From NCBI GenBank assembly GCA_963169475.1, contig CAUJFT010000249.1:1-17980 (forward strand): DNA of 17,980 nucleotides, read 5' to 3'. Position 1 is the stretch's first letter. Each line of letters begins with the position of its first letter. This document shows, piece by piece, positions 14,049 through 17,980 of this stretch. The notes under the pieces are model-generated. The model was not told where the DNA came from. It did no database searches and saw nothing but the letters and a program-made list of their open reading frames with translations. The stretch comes from Bacteroidota bacterium (GTDB lineage Bacteria; Bacteroidota; Bacteroidia; J057). The translations under genes and the position numbers were made by a program.

Positions 14049-16226
14049 TTAGTTTACAGATGCGCCTTCATTCACACCGTCCGTTTCGGGGTGAATGACG
14101 TGTAGCCTTCCGGTGTGGTCGCCGGCATACAAAATCATACCTTGTGATTCTACCCCTCTAATCTTTCTAGGGGGGAGGTTTAGCAAAACCAACACTTGCT
14201 TCCCTACCAATTCTTCGGGTTTAAAATGCTCTGCAACGCCCGAAACAATTGTTCTTTTATCTATTCCTGTATCCACCACAAATTGGAGCAGCTTATCGGA
14301 TTTTGGGACATAAGATGCTTCAAGAATACGCGCAATCCGTATATCCATTTTTTGAAAATCGTCAAAAGTAGTAAATTCTTTTTGGGGAGGAACGACTACC
14401 GGTTCCAACGTTTCTTCTTGCGGTTGATTTTCTGCTTTACTTTTATGTAATTTTTCGATTTCCATATTAATTAATTCAGGGTCAATATTTGTAAATAAAG
14501 GAGTGGGTTCCTTGATTATATGATTAGGTTTAAGCGTAACGGCTTTAAAGTGAAGGTTTTCCCATGCAATATCCTCTTCGGAGAGATTTAACATTTCTGT
14601 TAATTTTTCAGCCGTATCAGGTAAAAATACTCGCGCAAGAATCGTAAGTTTTGCCACGATTTGAAGAGATGCAAACAATACCTTTTGGGCTTCTTCCGGA
14701 TTAGTTTTCAAGAGTTTCCAAGGTTCTGTTTCGGTTAGATAACGGTTTCCGATTCTAGCGATGTTTATAAATTCAAACAACGCCTCTCTAAACCGGAATT
14801 GCTCTATATTTTCGTGGATTTTATTCACACTTTCATATATCTCACGGAAAGCAGATTTTAACATTTCGTCTGTTTCACCCACTACATTAGGGACCACTCC
14901 TTGGTAGTTTTTGTAGGTAAGAGTTAATACTCGATGAATAAAATTAGAAAAAATTGCATTTAGTTCTGAATCATTTCGTTGTTTAAAATCTGCCCAAGTA
15001 AATTCGCTGTCTTTGGTTTCCGGAAGAATAGCGCATAAAACATAACGTAATATATCTCTTTTTTCAGGGAAATCTTGCAGGAATTCATGTACCCAGACTG
15101 CCCAATTTCGGGAAGTAGAGATTTTGTCGCCTTCGAGGTTTAGGAACTCATTTCCGGGTACGTTTTCTGGCAGAATATATTCTCCATGCGCTTTGAGTAT
15201 AGCGGGAAATATGATACAGTGGAATACGATATTGTCTTTTCCTATAAAATGAAGTAAGCAAGCCTCTTCCTCCGGGTTTTCCTGTTTCTTCCAGAATTTT
15301 TCCCAATCGTTTGCTTGGGGGTTTATAAAAGGCGGAAATTGAGCATTCAATAAATCAGGGTTACTAAATTTAGGTTGTTGAGTGCTTAACTCCTCAAACA
15401 ATTGTTTAGTGGCAGAAATATACCCAATCGGAGCATCTAACCAAACATATATTTTTTTGCCCTTTCCCTCCTCTAAGGGTACATCTACTCCCCAATCGAG
15501 GTCGCGAGTCATAGCACGCGGAAGCAATCCTCCTTGCAGCCATGATTTACACTGCCCAAAAACATTCACTTTCCATTCCTCTTGTTTAGTGCCAAGAATC
15601 CACTCTTCTAACCATTTTTGATATTTATCCAAGGGTAGATACCAATGTTTAGTGGTTCTAAGTACGGGTTTTCTATGACTTAGTGTAGAAACCGGGTTAA
15701 TTAAATCAGTAGGATTTAGGGTAGAACCGCATTTCTCACATTGGTCGCCGTATGCCTTTTCGTTTCCACAATTAGGGCAGGTACCTTGAATATAGCGGTC
15801 GGCGAGAAACTGCCCGTATTCTTCGTCGTAATATTGTTCAGACTCCTTTACTTCAAATTCATTTTGGCTATTGAGCTTCAAAAAAAAATCTTGGGCGGTA
15901 TGATGATGGATTTCGTCTGAGGTTCTATGATAAATATCAAAAGAGATTCCGAACTTATCAAAGGTATCACGCATGAGTACATGATATTTATCAATGATTT
16001 CCTTTGGGCTAACACCTTCTTTTTTGGCTCTGATAGTGATTGCTGCTCCGTGTTCATCACTCCCGCAAATAAATACCACCTCTTTCTTGCGAAGCCGAAG
16101 ATAGCGAACATAAATATCTGCTGGCAGGTAAGCTCCTGCAATGTGTCCAATATGAAGGGGCCCATTGGCATAGGGAAGGGCAGCAGTTACAGTAAACCGT
16201 TTATATTTAGCTAATAAATCACTCAT
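14049..16226 (-). CDS. metG: methionyl-tRNA synthetase with C-terminal tRNA-binding domain
   Basis: Charges tRNA-Met with methionine in the cytosol. The 725-residue class I synthetase has the HIGH signature (HIGH, 25-28, in PYANGPLHIGHIAGAYLPAD) and a KMSKS-loop variant KISTS (368-372, GDKISTSRNW). A single zinc knuckle (Cys150, Cys153, Cys163, Cys166) sits in the connective region. The anticodon-binding helical domain occupies about 390-560. A Lys/Glu/Gln-rich linker leads to an EMAPII/Trbp111-like tRNA-binding domain (617-725, FQKMDIRIARI, SGVAEHF, PPRKIRGVESQGM), which mediates dimerisation and tRNA binding in the E. coli enzyme. A promoter-like box lies 28 bp ahead of the start, although the kinase gene ends only 43 bp upstream. 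Confidence 0.98.
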   Translation of the reverse strand: MSDLLAKYKRFTVTAALPYANGPLHIGHIAGAYLPADIYVRYLRLRKKEVVFICGSDEHGAAITIRAKKEGVSPKEIIDKYHVLMRDTFDKFGISFDIYHRTSDEIHHHTAQDFFLKLNSQNEFEVKESEQYYDEEYGQFLADRYIQGTCPNCGNEKAYGDQCEKCGSTLNPTDLINPVSTLSHRKPVLRTTKHWYLPLDKYQKWLEEWILGTKQEEWKVNVFGQCKSWLQGGLLPRAMTRDLDWGVDVPLEEGKGKKIYVWLDAPIGYISATKQLFEELSTQQPKFSNPDLLNAQFPPFINPQANDWEKFWKKQENPEEEACLLHFIGKDNIVFHCIIFPAILKAHGEYILPENVPGNEFLNLEGDKISTSRNWAVWVHEFLQDFPEKRDILRYVLCAILPETKDSEFTWADFKQRNDSELNAIFSNFIHRVLTLTYKNYQGVVPNVVGETDEMLKSAFREIYESVNKIHENIEQFRFREALFEFINIARIGNRYLTETEPWKLLKTNPEEAQKVLFASLQIVAKLTILARVFLPDTAEKLTEMLNLSEEDIAWENLHFKAVTLKPNHIIKEPTPLFTNIDPELINMEIEKLHKSKAENQPQEETLEPVVVPPQKEFTTFDDFQKMDIRIARILEASYVPKSDKLLQFVVDTGIDKRTIVSGVAEHFKPEELVGKQVLVLLNLPPRKIRGVESQGMILYAGDHTGRLHVIHPETDGVNEGASVN

Positions 16227-16253
16227 TAAAATAATATTAATTTAAATAAAGAA

Positions 16254-16261
16254 CAAAGATA
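16254..16261 (-). promoter_or_regulatory. Bacteroidota -7 element (TATCTTTG) ahead of metG
   Basis: A perfect TAnnTTTG on the minus strand, 28 bp before the metG start and within the 43-bp gap to the kinase gene. Any -33 element would lie inside the end of the kinase gene. It suggests metG can be transcribed independently. Confidence 0.5.
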
Positions 16262-16269
16262 TTAAAAAC

Positions 16270-16932
16270 CTATGGAATCACTGCTTTCAGTGCTCCTATT
16301 GTATAGACGGGAGAATATAGCGCGGGTTGTTTTTCTTGTTTTTCTCTTAACGTTTCCGACATCCAATGAAGTGGAAAGTTTTCGTCCTTCTGATATTTTT
16401 CAAAAAGGATAAGGATACAATCTGCCACATTTTCTGGAGTAACATAAGCGGTATTGATAACTGCATTAAAATTTTGGTAATTAGCACAATCTGCTCCATA
16501 CTCTTTTAGAAAACGTTGATTTTCACTTTTTTTTCTGGCTCTTATATCAGCTACTGCTGCCTCTAAAGAAGGATATACTTCGCTTTTACGATTGGGGTCA
16601 TTCATGATTCTTTCTGCCGCAACCCAAGTATCTACCTTCAAATAAACCTTGAAGGAATCGGGTATAAAAAACCAAGCTAAACGGGAGTCTAACAAATAAG
16701 GATTAGCATCAAAACTAAGGCTCTTAAATATACTATCTATCTCCTCATCAATTTCAGGGTGAGTATCTGTATAATGATTGAGTTCGAGCGTGGTCATATT
16801 CATACGAGACGCAATCTCCCGCTGTATAGCACCTGTGGACATAACGGGATAGCCCAATCTTTCTTTCAGGATTTTTCCCACCACGCTTTTCCCGCTTCCT
16901 AAATCTCCTGTAATAGAAATTTTATTTTTCAT
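16270..16932 (-). CDS. cytidylate-kinase-like P-loop kinase
   Basis: A 220-residue P-loop NMP-kinase-type protein. The Walker A motif is GDLGSGKS (9-16). STGAIQREIASRMNMTTLELN (32-52) and TDTHPEIDEEID (55-66) resemble the substrate-binding part of the archaeal-type (d)CMP kinase family. DSRLAWFF and the Arg/Lys-rich lid (131-146, RARKKSENQRFLKEYG) complete the fold. It lacks the larger NMP-binding insertion of standard bacterial Cmk, and has about 40 extra C-terminal residues of unknown role. The likely reaction is ATP-dependent phosphorylation of a nucleoside monophosphate, but the substrate is inferred only from family likeness. It ends in TAG and is followed closely by metG. Confidence 0.8.
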   Translation of the reverse strand: MKNKISITGDLGSGKSVVGKILKERLGYPVMSTGAIQREIASRMNMTTLELNHYTDTHPEIDEEIDSIFKSLSFDANPYLLDSRLAWFFIPDSFKVYLKVDTWVAAERIMNDPNRKSEVYPSLEAAVADIRARKKSENQRFLKEYGADCANYQNFNAVINTAYVTPENVADCILILFEKYQKDENFPLHWMSETLREKQEKQPALYSPVYTIGALKAVIP

Positions 16933-17359
16933 GAATTTTACCCTTTGGTTTATGAGGCTGCAAAGATAATAATTTTATGCGAGAAATACGGCTACCCATC
17001 AAGAATAAGCTATGCAAACATACAAGAATAGAAGCGTATGCTTTTTTATTTTATGAAGAATGAAAGAAGTAGCAAAAATAGGGCAGTGTCCTTAATGGGG
17101 GTTTAGCAAAAATCGTAACATTGCGGATTCTAGACAAAATCTATCATGGCAACAATAAGAAATAAGTACTGGTTTGAAATTAGTTTATGATATTATTTTT
17201 AATTAAAAAACTGATAAACAGTTATTTGTGAGGACTAAGAACTTATCATTAAAAACTAAGAACTACTTATTATGCAAATATACCCTACTCTGCCCGACAT
17301 TTTTTAGGGGAAAAAGGAGTAATTGGCAGAACCAACTAAAACTAATCGCTAACGACTAC
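16933..17359. other. intergenic region without a visible gene
   Basis: This 427-bp AT-rich gap lies between the SUMF1-like gene and the kinase gene, both on the minus strand. It contains the kinase promoter box and a 10-bp direct repeat (actaagaact at 17234-17243 and again at 17255-17264). No terminator with a GC-rich stem, no RNA gene and no supported small ORF are seen. Confidence 0.6.
16961..16968 (-). promoter_or_regulatory. Bacteroidota -7 element (TATCTTTG) ahead of the kinase gene
   Basis: A perfect TAnnTTTG followed by C on the minus strand, 28 bp before the kinase ATG. The spacing to the start equals that of the metG box, which supports a real promoter. Confidence 0.5.
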
Positions 17360-17980
17360 TCATTGTGCATCTCTTGCAAGCCTAAATCCAATTTCTGGGT
17401 TACTTCTTGCCGGGTCGTAGGAGGAGCGATTGGCAATTCTTACAAAAGCGGTACTTTTCCCATAGGAGCCTCCCCGTATTACTCTTCGGGTTTCTGTTCC
17501 GGAATTTGTCGGAGCTTCGTAAGAGAGATATAGGTCTGCGCACCATTCATATACATTTCCTGACATGTCGTATAGTCCTAAAAAATTAGGCTTTTTGATT
17601 CCCACTGGGTGTAGCTGAAACATTGAGTTTTCCATATACCACGCAACTTCGGAGGGGCTATTGCTACCACTATATCGTTTATCTTTGGCAAAATTCCCAC
17701 CCTTGGCTGCGTATTCCCACTCTGCCTCCGTAGGTAGGCGATAGGATAAGCCTGTTTTTTGGGATAGCCATTTACAGAAATCGGTGGCTTCATACCATGA
17801 AATATCAGCAATAGGAAGGTCATCATGCCAGCCAATAGCAGTGGGAGGCGGGGGCATTTTTTTTCCGGTTTCTGTACAGTATTTTCGCCATTGTTTTGCC
17901 GTTACTTCATATTTGCTCAAGTAAAAATCCCCAAGAAATTGGGTATGTATGGGGGTTTCGTCAGCGTTTCCTTCTTCGCT
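17360..17980 (-). CDS. SUMF1/formylglycine-generating-enzyme-fold protein, 5' end outside the window
   Basis: The reading frame is open to the window edge, giving 206 visible residues of a longer protein. A TTG at 17918-17920 could be taken as a start, but coding likeness (DETPIHTQFLGDFYLSKYEV) runs through it, so the real start is beyond 17980. The fold is the FGE-sulfatase/C-type-lectin-like domain: KYEVTAKQW, DISWYEATDFCKWLS, YRLPTEAEWEYAAKGG, GLYDMSGNVYEWCADLY, RRVIRGGSY and a terminal GFRLARD. In true formylglycine-generating enzyme two Cys follow the GGSY motif; here that stretch (GKSTAFVRIANRSS) has none, so this copy is not an active FGE. Bacteroidota use this fold in many lipoproteins, including GldJ and GldK of gliding/T9SS, but the visible part does not decide between them. 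Confidence 0.85.
   Translation of the reverse strand, partial: SEEGNADETPIHTQFLGDFYLSKYEVTAKQWRKYCTETGKKMPPPPTAIGWHDDLPIADISWYEATDFCKWLSQKTGLSYRLPTEAEWEYAAKGGNFAKDKRYSGSNSPSEVAWYMENSMFQLHPVGIKKPNFLGLYDMSGNVYEWCADLYLSYEAPTNSGTETRRVIRGGSYGKSTAFVRIANRSSYDPARSNPEIGFRLARDAQ

Noticed and set aside
17234..17264. Two copies of actaagaact as a possible CRISPR or operator repeat
   Set aside because: There are only two 10-bp copies in AT-rich DNA, no spacer array, and no neighbouring regulator.

Overview
The window looks like chromosomal DNA of a Bacteroidota bacterium of unresolved genus. Four genes encode proteins with an N-terminal signal peptide and a C-terminal type IX secretion (T9SS) sorting domain. 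A KDO-8-phosphate synthase indicates a lipopolysaccharide-bearing outer membrane. The octamer TAnnTTTG, the Bacteroidota -7 promoter element, sits ahead of several genes, and Shine-Dalgarno sites are mostly absent. The DNA is AT-rich by eye. No rRNA, tRNA, CRISPR array or phage module is visible.

Left part, minus strand (1-6356): kdsA lies 6 bp downstream of a secreted VCBS/FG-GAP-repeat T9SS protein. Next come a YjdM/PhnA-type zinc-ribbon protein, a strong hairpin terminator, and a 763-residue secreted protein. That protein's N-terminal half carries the complete catalytic signature of a lysyl oxidase (copper His cluster plus the Lys and Tyr that form the LTQ cofactor), followed by Ig-like modules and a T9SS domain. 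It is the most striking gene of the window.

Middle, plus strand (6537-12550): a class I SAM methyltransferase, an Mn-type superoxide dismutase with an export signal, a 692-residue secreted T9SS protein of unknown function, and a tandem OB-fold-like T9SS protein. The last is cut by an in-frame TAG, which separates its signal peptide from its sorting domain.

The convergent gap 12551-13029 is rich in inverted repeats. It holds a 157-bp MITE-like element, a short palindromic repeat with a relative at the left edge of the window, and several hairpins.

Right part, minus strand (13030-17980): a DUF2027/Smr-domain protein, methionyl-tRNA synthetase, a cytidylate-kinase-like P-loop kinase, and, cut by the window edge, a formylglycine-generating-enzyme-fold (SUMF1-like) protein lacking the catalytic Cys pair.

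In short, housekeeping genes (kdsA, metG, kinase, Smr) flank a block of surface and secreted proteins. The lysyl-oxidase-like enzyme and the exported superoxide dismutase suggest extracellular copper and oxygen chemistry, but no direct functional link between them is proven by the sequence.
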